Positions 12,660 to 26,910 are shown, counted from the first letter of the stretch. The stretch: 64,000 nt of DNA from Odiellus spinosus (GCA_963920705.1 OY987230.1:20237320-20301319); one strand, 5' to 3'. The notes: generated by a model not told the origin, from the letters alone. Program-made: numbers and translations.

Positions 12660-14150
12660 TTTGTTGACAGCATATTGTTTTCGTAGTTTTTGAAGATCTG
12701 ACATCATAAAACTGGTGACATTATGTAGCTAATTATATATGCACTTAATGGTAGGATTTTTGTTCAAATCCAGGAAAGGGGGAGTGGAATCTGGGAAAAC
12801 ACATGACTTGCTGTGTGTTTTAGGGTCTAGTGCGGGAGCCAATTCAACTTACCAAATTTTTTACCTACACAATGCTGAAACTTTCCCATGCACACTCGAT
12901 AATTCGAAACCATTTCCAACCATTTGATTCGGTCAAATTTTAATCGACGTCACAGTCAAAAAGAATATTTTTTAAAACTTCATTTTATTAATAATTAATA
13001 ATATTTAACACATTAATATAAATTACTACAAAACCGGATGCGTTTGTTATTCACAAACTCTCGACGCTGGTTTTATTTCGCGGAATTAGGCTTAGCGAGC
13101 TTCGTGTACTTTCCTCCGATTTTAGGATTATTTCCAGCGTGAAGGGAAAGAGGGGTGGAAAACAATGGGTTTTTAAGTTTGAAGCAAACGAATGATTAAT
13201 TACTCAAGTAATCCTTATAATCGGCGGGCTTTTGGGTCGGGAAAATAACCTTTTAAACACGCCATATAAGTAGGATCCAGTTTTGGGACCTAGAAAGAAA
13301 ACGGTTAAAAAACATTACGAAAAGGGACCCCACAGGAGGGTCGATGAACAAAATTTGAACTTTTGGAATTTAAATAAGTTAATTGATTACGAGAGCGTTT
13401 TAGCGTGGTTTGAAAGATTAGTTTTGTAGCAGGGTACTTTTACTCGGGTAAACTGGAAGTCTGGCTTCTAAAATATGCCCCCTACTTCAGTCAACAGCGA
13501 TTTGTCAATATCTACGTTCATACTAGCCATGGAAATAGATTCAACTCAATTTCTCGAAACTGTTTCGGGAACCAGTTTCAAAACGATTCGGCGGATAAAA
13601 ATATAATAAATCGGTTCATGAAGATGATTTGTGAACAGACGACCCTTACAACGATTCGGGGGTGTTTAAATATTGGTTTGATTTAAACCGATTAAAATCG
13701 ATTTGGATACGCTAGTGTGACCCTAGCTATGGTATTCGCGTCCGAAAACTATCGCCGCGCCACCCTGAGGGTGTAAGTTTGAGGGATCAACACCTTAGCA
13801 GACCACTAAAACCACAGCGTCATACATGGTTTCAAGTCTTATTTCATATTTCTTGAAGTAGAAGTAGAGCGCGTATTTTAGAAACGCTACCGAGTAAATG
13901 TACATAGGTTGTAATGTCATTTCTATCCAAGAATTCTTGTATAAAAGCGTTAAGAGGGTTAACACAACCTCGCATTTCAATCCTTTTGAAGTTGGCGCGT
14001 CAATCGCGGCACTTAGTGCGCATTTACTCTATAGCAGTCCGTGTTGGGCCTCTAAGCTTTTGGCCCAATAAGAAAAAAAGGGGGGGGGCCTTCACGCTTT
14101 TCTCCGTTTCTAGGATTGTTTTTGGAGCGAATATAGCTTTAACGGGAAAA
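12660..14150. other. Tail-to-tail intergenic region
   Basis: Separates the 3' ends of the SOD-like (plus) and lipase (minus) genes. I see no exon with both splice signals and coding character. It contains a G/C-poor stretch at 12970-13025 and a G-run near 14083-14092. Confidence 0.4.
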
Positions 14151-17100
14151 CTAAGAATTGACGTATTTCGGGTCCAAGTCGAGCAGCGTCCATCTGAGCA
14201 ACGGTGGTCGGGGGTCATTACCTTTCACCGGGTCTCCTATCACTTTCCAGATCAGACGCGATTCTCGGTGAGGGGTTGAATCCACTTTGCAGTCGCCAGG
14301 AGTTAATGGTAGAGTTCGCGGTTCTTTATCTTTGATCTCCGTTCTGTATCCGCAATACGTGTACCTGGACAAACATTCTATTATTATATTGGTTTTCTGA
14401 TTGGCTTAATTTCATATTGGCTACTTTGTCGCGCAATGATATCTAAAACTATTTGGTTTCTTTCATAAAATGAGAATGTTCAAAGTTATCCTGATGGTCC
14501 CAAAACTATGATAATTACTTTTGACCATCGCTGTTCTCAATATGTATCTTGTTAAGATGCCACTCTTCTTTACCGCTGTAGATCCATCCTTTGTACTTGT
14601 TATAACGAACGGTTACACCGGTCAAATTACGAAATATCGGATGGGCGATGACCACTCCCTGTATGGGTTGAGTATCGTCTATCTCTTCCGATTCCCTGAA
14701 GCAAATTACGATTAAACTTCCGATGTTAATGGTGAAAGATAATAAGAGGTAACATTTACATTGAGAGCAAAAATGTCTCGTTATCTCCTATCTGAGCGAA
14801 GAAAGTTACTTCCAATTTCCCCCATGTTTTTCCTTGACCTTTGGTGTTAGTTATTACGATTTTAAATTGATTGGCTAAAATAACAAAGAGACCTAATTAA
14901 TACAAAGAAAGAATAAGGTGAATAATTTCCAAATTACCGCAAAAAGGTTCCTTTTCCCTCGTAATTAAGAAGAGTTTTCCTCTGGCCGGGTGTTTGTCCG
15001 AATAGTAGCCCATTCGACCGCAAGTTCTACCACCGGCGACAGGAATTCCTTTCGGTGGACAAGTAAAACAATGTCCGCGAACGAATTTGTCGAAATTGTC
15101 GCAAGGAAATGCCGGGAACGAACACGAAGGTTCGATCGAATCCGTGAAGAACTTGAAGGCTCTACGATGGTTGCATAAACTTTGCCAATCTCGATCTGGC
15201 AAAAGAATAACATTTAGAACACGTTCGACAGTGGTCGCAAGGTTACAGTGTTCAGAAACTAACAGAAAATATCGGTTAAGGCTCCCATGAAGACGCTATT
15301 ACAACCCAGTTGGGCTTTGCCACCATTCGGGTAAAAATCAACGTGTCCCATTGACTCGAAGGCCCCGAGACCTCCGCGCAAGAAACTATCGGCGCTAGAA
15401 TGTATGATGTCGACAAAATGTGCGTCCGAAGGGTCTAACTTGGCCTTAAAGTCGTAGCCTTCGAAGAGAGGGGAAGCCGGATCCAATCCTGTCAAAGTTT
15501 CCAGCGATAATTATTAAAGACTCGAAGAACGTCGAAGGTTTTACACGAAACCTACCGGAAATACGTCCAAGGTTTTTGGTTTCCATTCCAGCGTAGCCAG
15601 CTACGTGAGCCCCCAATGAGAAGCCAATGATATGAATGTTCTTATTCTCAACGCCGCTCGCTACATTCAATAGCTCTATTAGACGGGCAACTTGACGACC
15701 AACCAGTTGGACGTTGGCCGCAGCCTGCACATAGTTGGGCAAAGAAGCCCCTTTCTCCCAATCAACAACGATAACGTTTGTGTCCACCTATATTGACGAC
15801 AATCAAACGCAAAAAAGGGATATTATAACTTTAACGTAATAATTCTCCGTGTCCCTCTCTCCAGATTCAAAACATCGAGGAAGAGTCCAAATCACTGGAG
15901 CCAGACAGGGGTGATGACCTTTTTTTCTATATTTAAGTGATGGACAATGACGTAAAACTGGACCTTCGCGGATAGTATTAAGCTACGTGGGGGCGTTGTT
16001 TACTTTTATGGAATTTAACTTTGCAAGTTTACAATCGATTGAAAGTAGATGTATCAGGATTGCAGCCCAAAATTCAAAATAAAAAACTATAAGATTTTGA
16101 AACCGGATTCCGCCCATCTAAGGTTAAGTAATTCAATAGATAAGATTGTTTACATTTTAATAATGATTTTAAACTAAAAAGTCGAGCAATGCTCAGGAAG
16201 CGTGAAAAGTGTACTAGGAAATGTTATAAGATCCAAACAAAAACGAAATGAAGAGCTTTCTTTTGGAAGAAAAGGACTCTGGTTTGATTTTCCGCGAGAC
16301 TACCCAAAAAAATTGGCCTTCTTTTTAATTTTGTCGATGCGTGACAGAACCTGCCAATGTTTATGGGGAGAAAGACACGACCTCTAAAACGAACCTCGCC
16401 TATAAACATGCGTGGGACGGATCACGCGGAAGTCAACTAAACATTTAGAGAGGGCTGGGAGTCAAATCGGCCATTGGGTTATATTGAGCCGAGCGAGTGT
16501 TAAATGTTTTATTTAACGAAATGACAAGATCTCAGGCGAGACATTTAGTATCGTAGGACTCTACCATTTAAATTCAATGTTAATAGGCTTAAAAAGGGTT
16601 TTAAATAAAGTCTTTTTGGCCAAGACTAGAGCTTCCACCTTAAAACAAGGGTCAAGCTTCTAATTAACCCAAGTTAACAGAGAAGGGGATATGTAAATTA
16701 ATTTGATATATGCTTCTCCTGGAAAAGCGGAAGCAAAAGATTGAAAAAAGTTGATTGGAAAAGGGCGTTAAGGCTTTTAACAATAATTTCAAAGTAAAGT
16801 TCATTTACCAGGTTCTTGTGATCTAAAAGATTATTAGTCAGTCTGCTTATATACTATTAAAGGACAAGATTTAAGATTTAGTCTTACCACTTGCAGCAAT
16901 TTTTCGGTCATTTGCTGTACCCAAGGGCGATGTCCACTTCCGCCGAAACCGTGGATGATAATTTTAACAGCCCGACTGGCGTTAAATCGTGACCGGTGAA
17001 GAGAAGTGCCGTTGTCGTCGTAACGAATAGGTTCGCTCTGTTCCCTTAATTCTCGCGTGAAGAGCCAGAACCGGGTGCCCACGGCCTCGGGCGGTTGGGG

Positions 17101-20100
17101 TAACGTGTCCAGGTAGTCAAATGGTCCCTCGTCCCGGAAGCAACCGACTGAACGGTAACAGACGATCTCTTCGTCCCTTCGATGGACGTGCGACTTGTGA
17201 GCCTTTCGTTTCTTCATTTCCCGCCATTGTTGCAAAGACGTAGCGATGGCCGACCAGACTCGGTAGTCGCTGGGATCTCCGCCGTTGTCCTCGTCGTCTT
17301 CAGTTCGGGATATCCGAGCGGGATAGTATCGACGGTTGAGGATGGGCGAGTAGGAATGGGTCGGTAAAGTCGGTGAAGAGTTTTTGGAGCCTTGGTAACC
17401 GTCGACTACCGTCAAGTACGTCAAAACTGCGAAGGATTATTCAGAGGTTTAGGACACTAACAGTTGTGGGATGAGTTACGAGACGTGGTAATAACAAAAA
17501 TTACCATGGTAAATAATTTGAGAACTCGGTTTTGAACTATATACTATTAAATGGACTACCTGCGCTTTTTAAACCCAATTTAAAGTTGCTTTATTTTATA
17601 ACTTAGCAGACGACGCGTCGACGTTGATCATAGCAAATGGAACAATCAAACCTAGGCTGTGTGTATAAGACAAGAGCATTTTAAAGGGACAGACACATAG
17701 GGCATTTAAGCTGTTAAATTACAAAAAGGTGTACCTAATTAGGCCTATCTTAGCGTATGATAAAGGTAATTATTTCCAAAATATTTCGTTAGTTTCATAT
17801 AACGTAACGAAAAAAACTTTCGTTTTTGAGCCCCAACAGATCGCGTTCAATTGAACAATTTTCGTCAAGATAAACAAGAGGAATGCAATCTGTAGGAATG
17901 TATTTTGCAGACTCTTCACTCGCGATAAACCACAAAAAGTGCTAGATTGCGAGAGAGTATTATTTTTTGATGTCGGGTGTCTGAACGGGTTTTATGCCCA
18001 ATCAGGAAGAGATTCATTTTCTCTTTTTTTCCGATAATCGCCTGCTTAAAACAACAAACGAATAAATGGGTCGCCCAATAAATCTCAAGACGCGCGTGTA
18101 ATTTGACCCGTCGCGCACGCGCAGAAACTTTGCGGATTGAGTTTCGTTTAAATAAAGTGCCTTTAAAGGTTTCTTAAATTATAAAGCAAGAAAATATTTG
18201 AAACCCCATTAAGGGTTAATTTCTATGATCATTTGTAATATTTTTTTTATTATTTTAAACTTAATTTGAGAAAAAATATGTGGAAAGAAATTTTGAAGAA
18301 CTTTGAATATATTTTGTATTTTTATTTGTAAATTGATTTATGTTAAAAATAAAAATTCCTTATAATTTTTTTCTTTATTTCCTTGACTTTGGCATATTTT
18401 ACCAAATTTTGGTATTTTAATTGTAATTATTTACTCACTTATATTTCACTGAATCTTTCATGGAATAATACAAGCTATTTTTGAATTTAATCAATTTTCT
18501 TTGAAATTTTGGCCTACTTTTCATATCCCAGAATCTTTCATGGAATTATATAATTTTTATTTTCCCAAATATTCTCTTTTCTTGGCATTTTTAGCCTATT
18601 TTTAATTTTTCTAAATCGCAATAAGTTTTACCTTTTTTCTTTTCATTTCGATTGAAATTTGGCCTATTTTTGGTTCAACGAAAAAAATGGGTTTTTCAGT
18701 AAGTCAATATATTATATTTTAAGATTTTCGTCTTCTTGCACGACGCCAACGACGACGCCGCAGACAATACGGTAGCTACACCTCCCCATTGTTAAACTAA
18801 AGCAGACGATTTTATCCTTGAAAGCTACCAATGTTCGCGAATAAAGACGCCATAGATATATTGAGACGGTATTTGAAAAAAAAGCCTTTCGGCTAAAATC
18901 CATGGTACTTAGACATATATATGTCTTGGGGCGAGCAAGTTCAAATTACAGTCTTTAAAATACCTTCGGTGTCTTTAATTATGAATACCCCCTTAGGAAT
19001 TTCGTATTAGATTTATTAAAATCCAACTAAAATTGACAAACAATTAACGTTTTCATTATGTTGTCACATTTGAGCTTATAATTATATGTTAAATGAATGC
19101 AAATTTCGAAATAACTACAGCTTTTAGTGTTTAAATCCTCTTTATATAAAATATACTTAAACGATATTAAAATTATAATTCCATTTCAGTAAAATTAAAA
19201 ACCTATTTTGAAGGCATGTTTCATCGCACCTTTAAAAGAAAAAGGAATAAAATTGGAAGAAAAAAAATTGTTATTGGCTATATAAGGGAACGACTCGTAT
19301 TTAGGACATGAAGACGGATTTTCTGTTTGATTGGTACAAGTAAGCAGACATATAACCTTGCCATTACATCCCTATTATAATATTGGGGAAGACCAGAAGA
19401 GGCTAAAAATACACATTTCTCTGGAATTTCCACAAACTCTAGATCCGTTTTAACCCTTTTTTTTTTTTTTTTAAACAACCGATTTAAAAACGTTACATTT
19501 AGACCCGTTTTATAGCTACGAAGACGCGTTCAAATCGGTCATGAGGTTCAAATAAACGAAATTTTAAATGTTTTGTCCAATTGATCGATTTTCAAATGAT
19601 CGACAATGGCCGAGGTTAAGTTATGTTAATTCAATTAATTTTTAAAGTCGATCACTTGGATCCAAATCGTTCAAATTATAGGTTTTTTAATCCTTCTTGG
19701 AAAGGTCAAACTGTACTAAAATTGATTTGAGCAATCAAACCGATTTGAAATCGGTTTCAAAGTGCCTATAGTGTAATAGTACCTTAAATATAGTCATATC
19801 AATTTGAATTGTTAGTAAGTAGTAATCTACGGCGGAGGAATACGTTTAAACAAATACAATAAACAAAAGCAGTCGCTGTTATACTTCATTATTTTCATTA
19901 CAGTTATGTGCTAAAATTAGAATCAGTTTAAACCAGCACAAACTATATAGGTCTGTACTTGTCGAAAATTTCAATTTGATTCTACTAGTTTTATTTAGTT
20001 CCCGTTGTTGTTGAAGATTAAAATTAGTTTTGTAAAGATCTGATAGAAAAATACCATCATTAAAATTCATAGACACAGTTGACTAAATAAGACCAATTAA

Positions 20101-22859
20101 ACTGGCATTAAAATGACGTCAGTAAAAATCATGACGACAGAAAAAACTTTCATCGTTCCAAATTACCAAATTATGTAATAATTCCTTGACGATTATTTAA
20201 ATTAGGGTCTCGGGCTAAATTGTTTAATTTCGATACGCTCATTTGCAAAATTAAATTCTGGTTCAAAGAAACCGAATGGCTTTAAAAAACTCTAAAAAAA
20301 TTAATTGAAGGAGTACTATAATATTTTTAAAAATTCAAAGAATATTTTTTTCGCCAATTATAAAGTATAATTAATCTTATTACTTCAAATCTGTAACTAT
20401 ATACACCTAAAACGTTGATAATTAGATTGGGCATGACCTTAATTTTATCGTATTATAAGGACATTAATGCCCGTCGCACATTACTATATTTTGTTTAACG
20501 CTCGAGTTTTTTTTTTTTTTTTTTTTTTTTGATTCAGAGCGAACTTAAATTCCCAAAATCCTGTACAAATTCCCCAATAATCACTTGAAAATCTTCAAAA
20601 AAATCAGTTATTAATTTTGAAAAATCATTTCAAATCAGTAATTGATTTGAAAAATTATTTAAAATCAGTTATTGATTTGGAAAAATCATTCAAAATCAGT
20701 TATTACTGGTCAGTTATTGATTTGGAAAATCATTCAAAATCAGTTATTAAGTCTGGTCAGTTATTGATTTGGAAAAATCATTCAAAATCAGTTATTAAGT
20801 CTGGTCAGTTATTGATTTGGAAAATCATTCAAAATCAGTTATTACTGATCAGTTATTCATTTTTAAAAATCAATAAAATCATTTTACAGATTTTGAAATC
20901 ATGAAATCAGTCTTGAAAAATACTAAAATCAATCCAAAATTCATGTACAGATTTTGAAATCAATTTCAAAATCAGAGTAGCAGATTTTGAAATCTATAAA
21001 AAGATCTCAAAATCCAGCAAGTGTCAGAGTTCTTGGCTACCTCTTCTAATTAACTACATAAATGGCTTCAAAAACATATAGAAAGTGACAACAGATAACT
21101 GTGTGTGAAACGGGGTTTATCCAAACCTTTTTTCTCAAGGCTGTTAAATCATGAGATCATCTCAAGTCATTGAATGTTTGATTAAAGATAACCGGGCTCT
21201 CTATCTTTATAATGAAAATTCAATTTTTATTAAGAAATAAAAATCAAAGAAAATTTAATAAAATCCGGGAACTTGATAAGAAATAAAATATTTTACCAAT
21301 TATCATAGCCACGCTTGAAATTTTTTAGGCCCACCCAATAATATTTCCCGAAAGTTAACAAGTCCGCCGCTCTCTAACATTCTTGTTTTAGAAAGTCAAA
21401 CTGGGTCAAGTCCACGCTAAAAACAAAACGCTTAAGAGATAATCTTCAATGCCAATGTCAGTCGAAACACTCCCCCGCGCCCAATATATTTTCGCCACTG
21501 ACAGAAATGGCCGTTCCAATTTATACTTTTTAAGTCCACACGAATGCTATTAGTAATTTTAAATTTTAATATATAAAAATTCTAGATTGACACGGTGATT
21601 CCGAAAATAATTTCAAAAGTTGTACCATTTTTAGCTCCAAGTTCCCTTTAAATTCGAGCCTAGATGCATACACGTGGTCTTTAAGTTCCGTCAATGAAAC
21701 TCGTAACATTCGACACTTAAATTAGCGGAACAAATGTCCATGGTACCGTATTAATTAGGCTAATTATAAAAGGACGAATAATTACGATATTATAAACAAA
21801 TTTTGTCATTTTTCGCCAAATTAAAACCAAGGAATTTTTGTTTTATGAGAAGAGTTCATTGTGTAGGAAGCTTAAAATTGGGTCATAAAAATATGTTAAT
21901 TAAAATAAAATAACATTCCTCCCTGGAGTTCTCCAAAACCACTAAAAGTTGGGTCATTAAAATCATACGATTACATTTGTAAGGCAATACAAGCTCGGTT
22001 AAACGAGCGCGAAATAGAACAGTAAATAATATACGCTGCTTTTTAATTAAGCTTATCTTAAAAGAGAAATTAGTTACGGTTTGTCTTGGAAATTTGGTCT
22101 ATGATGTTCAAATTATTTCACACCATTAGCAAAGTTACTTAAAGTGATGATGTCATAGATTTTTCATGAACTTTTAATGGAAACCGAGTAGTATTTTTCG
22201 GAAAACGATTCAAAATATATATGCACCTTATCACAAGAGTAAAGATACATATTTTTTTCGATATTTTTAATATTAAAATTCCACGCAACACTACGTCATC
22301 ACTATTTCATTCTCGCGCGTTTTTGACACTAGTGATAAGGTCGCTTTCGCGCGATATTTTTTGTAAAAGTACTTAATCCAGAAAGTTCTACCTTCCATAT
22401 TAAAATTATCGTTAAGTTTCAGAACTAATCTACGTCATACATCGGAAAAATAATTAACTATATATTTTTATAATTCCACTAACATCGTGGAAAGAAATGA
22501 TTCATTTTTCAACCTACACCTCTTAATAAAACTTTCCGAAAAAGAAATTCGTTTGAAATATATTAGAAATAAGTCCAAAAACCCATGGGGGTGTCAACGA
22601 AATATAAGAAAAAAATGTATACAGTTGCAAAACGAGTTCCCCGTTGTATCTCTGAACCGGAAGCGGGTCTCATTAAAAACTAAAAAGGTCAGGACAACCT
22701 CCATCCTAAAAAAAAATCTCTTCTACATACACGTAACTTTTAAGAAAAAGTCTAAAGGTGTGTGATGTGATTACGTACTCGAATAGTAAAAAGAAAAGTT
22801 CACTCACCTGTCGCGAAGAAAATATGTAGCGTATTTAACCCGATGTTCAAAATTTTCAT
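14151..22859 (-). CDS. Secreted pancreatic-type lipase with PLAT domain
   Basis: Alpha/beta-hydrolase of the pancreatic triglyceride lipase family (PF00151), hydrolysing acylglycerols or phospholipids outside the cell. Exons: 22808-22859, 16888-17426, 15556-15787, 15264-15488, 14938-15195, 14760-14874, 14519-14695, 14151-14364, giving about 603 aa with all phases matching. Exon 1 encodes a signal peptide (MKILNIGLNTLHIFF) and joins in phase 1 to VLTYLTVVDG in exon 2. Visible landmarks are IIHGFGGSG (oxyanion region), the nucleophile Ser in GFSLGAHVAGYAG, catalytic Asp in GLDPASP and catalytic His in VDIIHSSAD. Many Cys pairs follow, then a C-terminal PLAT beta-sandwich (QFKIVITNTKG...). Exon 2 adds about 90 aa of charged linker before the lipase core (VCYRSVGCFRD). 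The last exon may instead splice at 14222 (GTAATG) to an exon I cannot find, so the extreme C-terminus is uncertain. Confidence 0.88.
20590..20960. repeat. Tandem minisatellite based on AAAATCAGTTATTGATTTGG
   Basis: Units of about 20-60 bp built from a short word (TCAGTTATTGATTTGGAAAA with CATTCAAAATCAG) repeat about ten times, with longer units containing TAAGTCTGGTCAG repeated exactly twice to three times. Units decay towards 20960. An open frame across it on the plus strand is a by-product of the repeat. Confidence 0.75.
22139..22440. mobile_element. Partial copy of TA-flanked MITE family
   Basis: Starts with a variant terminus (TTAAAGTGATGATGTCAT) and shares with the copy at 60705-61340 the words GATTCAAAATATATA, CTACGTCATCAC, TTTCGCGCG and GTAAAAGTACTTAATCCAG plus AAAATTATCGT in the same order. 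The far terminus was not found. Lies in the lipase first intron, just upstream of its signal-peptide exon. Confidence 0.6.
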
Positions 22860-24867
22860 GATGTTCTTACTTCACTCGGTAATTACGATACTAAACTTTT
22901 TTTTTAATTGATTAAAACTTTTTTGACGCGATAATTTAAATTAAACGACGATATTTAAGTCTTCTTCGCGACAAGAACACTCGGTATCCATCTCGCGATA
23001 TGAATTTTGGACGAAATCTGGAGCCCTAGATGAAAATAAACAAATATAGTCAAGATAAAGTTGGAGAAAGAAGGGGTTGTATCTAAATTTAATCCGATTG
23101 CAATCAACAATAACTTGAGGCGAATTCTTGTCTCCGCGAATATATATATATACGTAATATAAACGCCTACGTCTAACGGCTAGACTGGGGATTAAATTAC
23201 TGGTATTCTTATCATTCTTATCATCAATTTATCCCGTCTTCGTCCGACTGTACTCGCGCTCCTACCATACGATGTAATTTTATAGATACTTGAATTCGGT
23301 TGAAAATTATGACGTCCCCGATTTTGCTCTAGATCCAAACACGGTGGCGGTACTTTTTAAAGAATATTACTTCGAGAATGGCCTCGAGGGTGTACTTATA
23401 ACTAATACCTTTTGCTGATACCCAAGTGGCCGCGAGTAGGAATCGTAGGTTGAAGAAAGATTCTACAGAAAATCGTTCACTCGGAACAGAAACACACCTT
23501 TGTTAAAATATATATATTTTTTTCTTTCTCGGGCTCGGTTCGCGAGGTTGATTTACTTTTTTTAAATTTTTTAAAGAGAGCTAAAGATTGGGCTATGATG
23601 GAATGGCTTTGACTCTTGGCTATATGATCGAAGCCGTCTCTTGTCTGTCTGCGTTTCCTTACAAAGCGAACATCGTCTTAACGGGTATAAGGGGGAAAAC
23701 TTAAGACCTAGGGAGGGAAGGTTCACTAAAGCTCGAAACTTATAAAGAAAGAGAGAGAGACCACTTGACTATAGCGGCGTGGTTCCTTTTCAACACCAAG
23801 TAAAGGAGAGATGAAAATATTATTCGCGAAGGTGGAATTTAAAGGGGTGTTTATAAAAAGGGGTTACTGTGATCCTAATCTCTAACAAACGCGGAAGATG
23901 CCATATAAGGACACTTAAAACTGACTACGTTGAATCTAGGACAATTAACAATGGAGACCAATCTAGAATGGCAAACAGTGGCAATGTAGGAAAATAACAA
24001 AACTGCTATGGATAAAGAATAGGCAAACTCACGGAGTTTTGTTAGTTTCTAATTTTGCAAGCACTGTTTGCCGTTAGAGGATGCTTATGAACTCCAGGTT
24101 TAGTTATTAATCTTTATCGGTTACTTTTATCAATTTAATTACGCATAAATAAATAAATAATTAAATGAAGGTCTCTGATTGGTCAATATTAAAAATAATT
24201 TGGTTCAAAACAATAAAAGTGTTAAAATAGAAAGGAAAAAACCTTCTCACCCTCCCTTTAAAATGAAATGATATTCTGATTGGGGAGGAGGTTCGTCCGG
24301 TCTTGTTTTAAGTTCTTAGTGGCGCCTTTCTCGTGACCCGTATTATAAATTCACAAGAATTTGAGAGAGAAGACGACCACTATCAAACGCCAAACTAGAA
24401 TACGATTTGAATTGACACCAAATACAACGATCTAGCTTTCCTAGAATGCCTACCATTTGGTTTCTTAGAAACAAAAGGGCTTCCTAGATTTCTTCGCGCC
24501 GAAACTTGTAACTGAATCTAAGAATAACAAAGTCATCCAACTACTTCTTCGTAATCGACCAAAAAAAGGGTTAAGAGATGAATTTATATTAAAAACTAAA
24601 ATTTAAAACGGGACACCTCGTACCCGATCACGCACGAACTAGAGACCAGATTTTAAAGGGATAATGAAGACGACGAAAGTTATTTTTTTATTAGATTAGG
24701 GGGTTGCTAATCTGCATAAAACAGTAAAGGTTTCTCGCTATTTTGCAGTTGATTAAAGGGAGTATAAAAAAGTGATTTATTTCATAGATTCCTTATCGTT
24801 TAAATACGCCTAATCCACCCGTAATAAAATTTACAAACAAATATTAAACTTGAAATAAATGAAAATC

Positions 24868-25100
24868 TGCAGCTTTTTCTGGATTAAGTACTTTTACAAA
24901 AATGACCGCTTGAAAGCAACCGTATCACTTGTGCAAGAACGCGAGTGATGACGTTTTATCGCGACAATAATTGTTATTAAAAAAATTTGAGAAGGCGATA
25001 GTACAATATTTGCAGTAATTTATTCTTTAGCATATGCAAATATAAATTTTTAAATTTTTAAAGCATATTTTCCGAAAATGCTACTCCTATTCCTTTTAGA
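24868..25100. mobile_element. Fragment of the same MITE family, inverted
   Basis: Carries TTTTCTGGATTAAGTACTTT, the reverse complement of the conserved GTAAAAGTACTTAATCCAG word, followed by a degenerate CGCTTGAAAG, GCGAGTGATGACGTTTT and TTTTCCGAAAATGCTACTC. The order is that of the other copies read backwards. Termini are not recognisable. Confidence 0.5.
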
Positions 25101-25756
25101 ACTAGTTTCGGAAATAATTTTGATTGCTGTAAATTTAAGCTAATTAAATTTTCGATATCACACTAGGTCTTTATTTAATTATAAAGCTTGATTTATTAAA
25201 GGCTTAGTCTCACGACATTTCTTTGAGAAAAAATAAAAGTACTCTTTCATGAGACTATCTCTTGATTATATAAAAATAAAATCATCTCTTGACCCACGCA
25301 ACCCCGAGATTAGAAACTAAACTTTCAAAGTTCAACACAGTTTCTTAACCCGTTTTATTCTCAATAAAACTCTTACGTAAAAAAAAAAATAAACCATGAA
25401 AATAAAAATAAATTTCTTTACCGTTAAATTATTTGGAGAAAACCAACTTTCGTTAAATTACGTAGAAATTTACTGATGGGTTATATATTTTCGGACGCGC
25501 TCTACTTGGAGTAATTGAAAAAAACCTTGATTTCGCCTCAACTCTTTATAATTACGAAGGCATGAAATATGCCATAAAAACAATAATTAAAGAAAGAGTG
25601 ACTGCGTCATCATTGGTTTTTTGTTGTTTTTTTTTAGCGTCCTTCTAGTAGCGAATCCACCGGGCTTCTCAAAAATTCTTAAGACTGCCGTTTTCCCCGT
25701 TCACCCTTTATCGCACCTTCGGTTCTGGTTCCTCGACGATTCTTATCAGAAGTGTT

Positions 25757-26203
25757 TAAAGTGAGACTATCACCACTTTTTTCGAAAGCGTATTTGATAA
25801 TCTTTTGCGTTTTATCATACTATTAAAACCCCATTTTTAAAATTTTATACCTCGGGGGGTTGAGAAGTTCTTAAAAAACGTCAAAATAAAAATGTATTGA
25901 TAATTTTTTCCGGATATGACGTAGTTTATTTTTGGGAACGTAATAAACGATAATTTTCATAGGCAAAGGTAGTCGACTTTCTGGATCAAGTACTTTTACG
26001 AAAAATACAGCGCGAAACCGACCTTATCACGTGCCAGAACTCTCGAGATTCAACTGTAGGCTCTAAAAATAGCGATGACGTAGTTTTGTGTGGAATTTCA
26101 ATATTATAAATATCAAAAATGTCGATTATAAAACGTTTTTCAACGATCTTTACATTTCAATTTCATTTTGGAGTTTATTAAAATTAGTGACACCCTCACT
26201 TTA
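25757..26203. mobile_element. MITE with TIRs and TA target site
   Basis: About 447 bp. Left end TA-AAGTGAGACTATCAC; right end, read inverted, TA-AAGTGAGGGTGTCAC. Each is flanked by TA, as expected for Tc1/mariner-type insertions. Interior words (TCAAGTACTTTTAC, GATGACGTAG) are shared with 22139-22440, 24868-25100 and 60705-61340. Non-coding. Confidence 0.7.
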
Positions 26204-26910
26204 ATAAGAAACAGTATTCAGTTTTCAACTCCTAAGCTGGGATCCATATCTCTAGTCAAAAGTTTTCATACGTAAATGGGAGACTAATACTCTTGCACGT
26301 TCTGAAAACTAACACTGATTATATGACTATTCCAAAAGGTTTTACGTCTTTCTCAGTACTCGAGTAATCTTACTTTAGTCACACCGCAAAAAGTTCTAAA
26401 ACTTCTAGAATATAACCCCGGGGATCATTAAATAATAACTTTTTTGTTTTGGCTATCAGAAACAATAAACCAAAAACCTCTTGATTTCCGTCGGTTTAAA
26501 TAAAAATGATGCACCTTTTTATCAACGACAGGTTCATTCTTAATCTAATCGCTTCCACGTCACAATTTTGAAGACATTAATATGATAAAACATTTTTTAA
26601 ATATCCCGAGTACCTTACAAATTTCTTTTATAGTTTTTTCTTCACTTGATAAGTAAATTCAACTTGTAAACAGAAGCGGTCGAGAAACGCTTTCCAAAAA
26701 ACATTCACGCTTTCTTAAACAGTCATTGTCTTAATTGTATTCCTAATTTTCCTTCATTCAGTGCGTAAAATAATTGAGAACAATGGCTTAAAAATCGAAA
26801 TAAGGACCCCATACCATGCATGCCCGTAGAGATTTCGTGATCTAATAATTTATGCAAATTTTGCAGCTTAATGAAAAATCATTAGCGACACAGCGATTAT
26901 TGGAATGCTT

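Larger units (their letters stand above)
17427..22807 (-). other. First intron of the lipase gene, repeat-bearing
   Basis: 5.4-kb AT-rich intron. It contains degenerate direct repeats near 18430-18690 (GAATCTTTCATGGAAT occurs twice about 80 bp apart, as do GGCCTA(C/T)TTTT words), a T-run at about 20507-20530, a tandem array at 20590-20960 and a MITE fragment at 22139-22440. Short open frames in it lack coding character. Confidence 0.5.

Noticed and set aside
20617..20904. 95-codon frame (MKNHFKSVIDLKNYLKS...)
   Set aside because: Translation of the local minisatellite; no independent coding signal.
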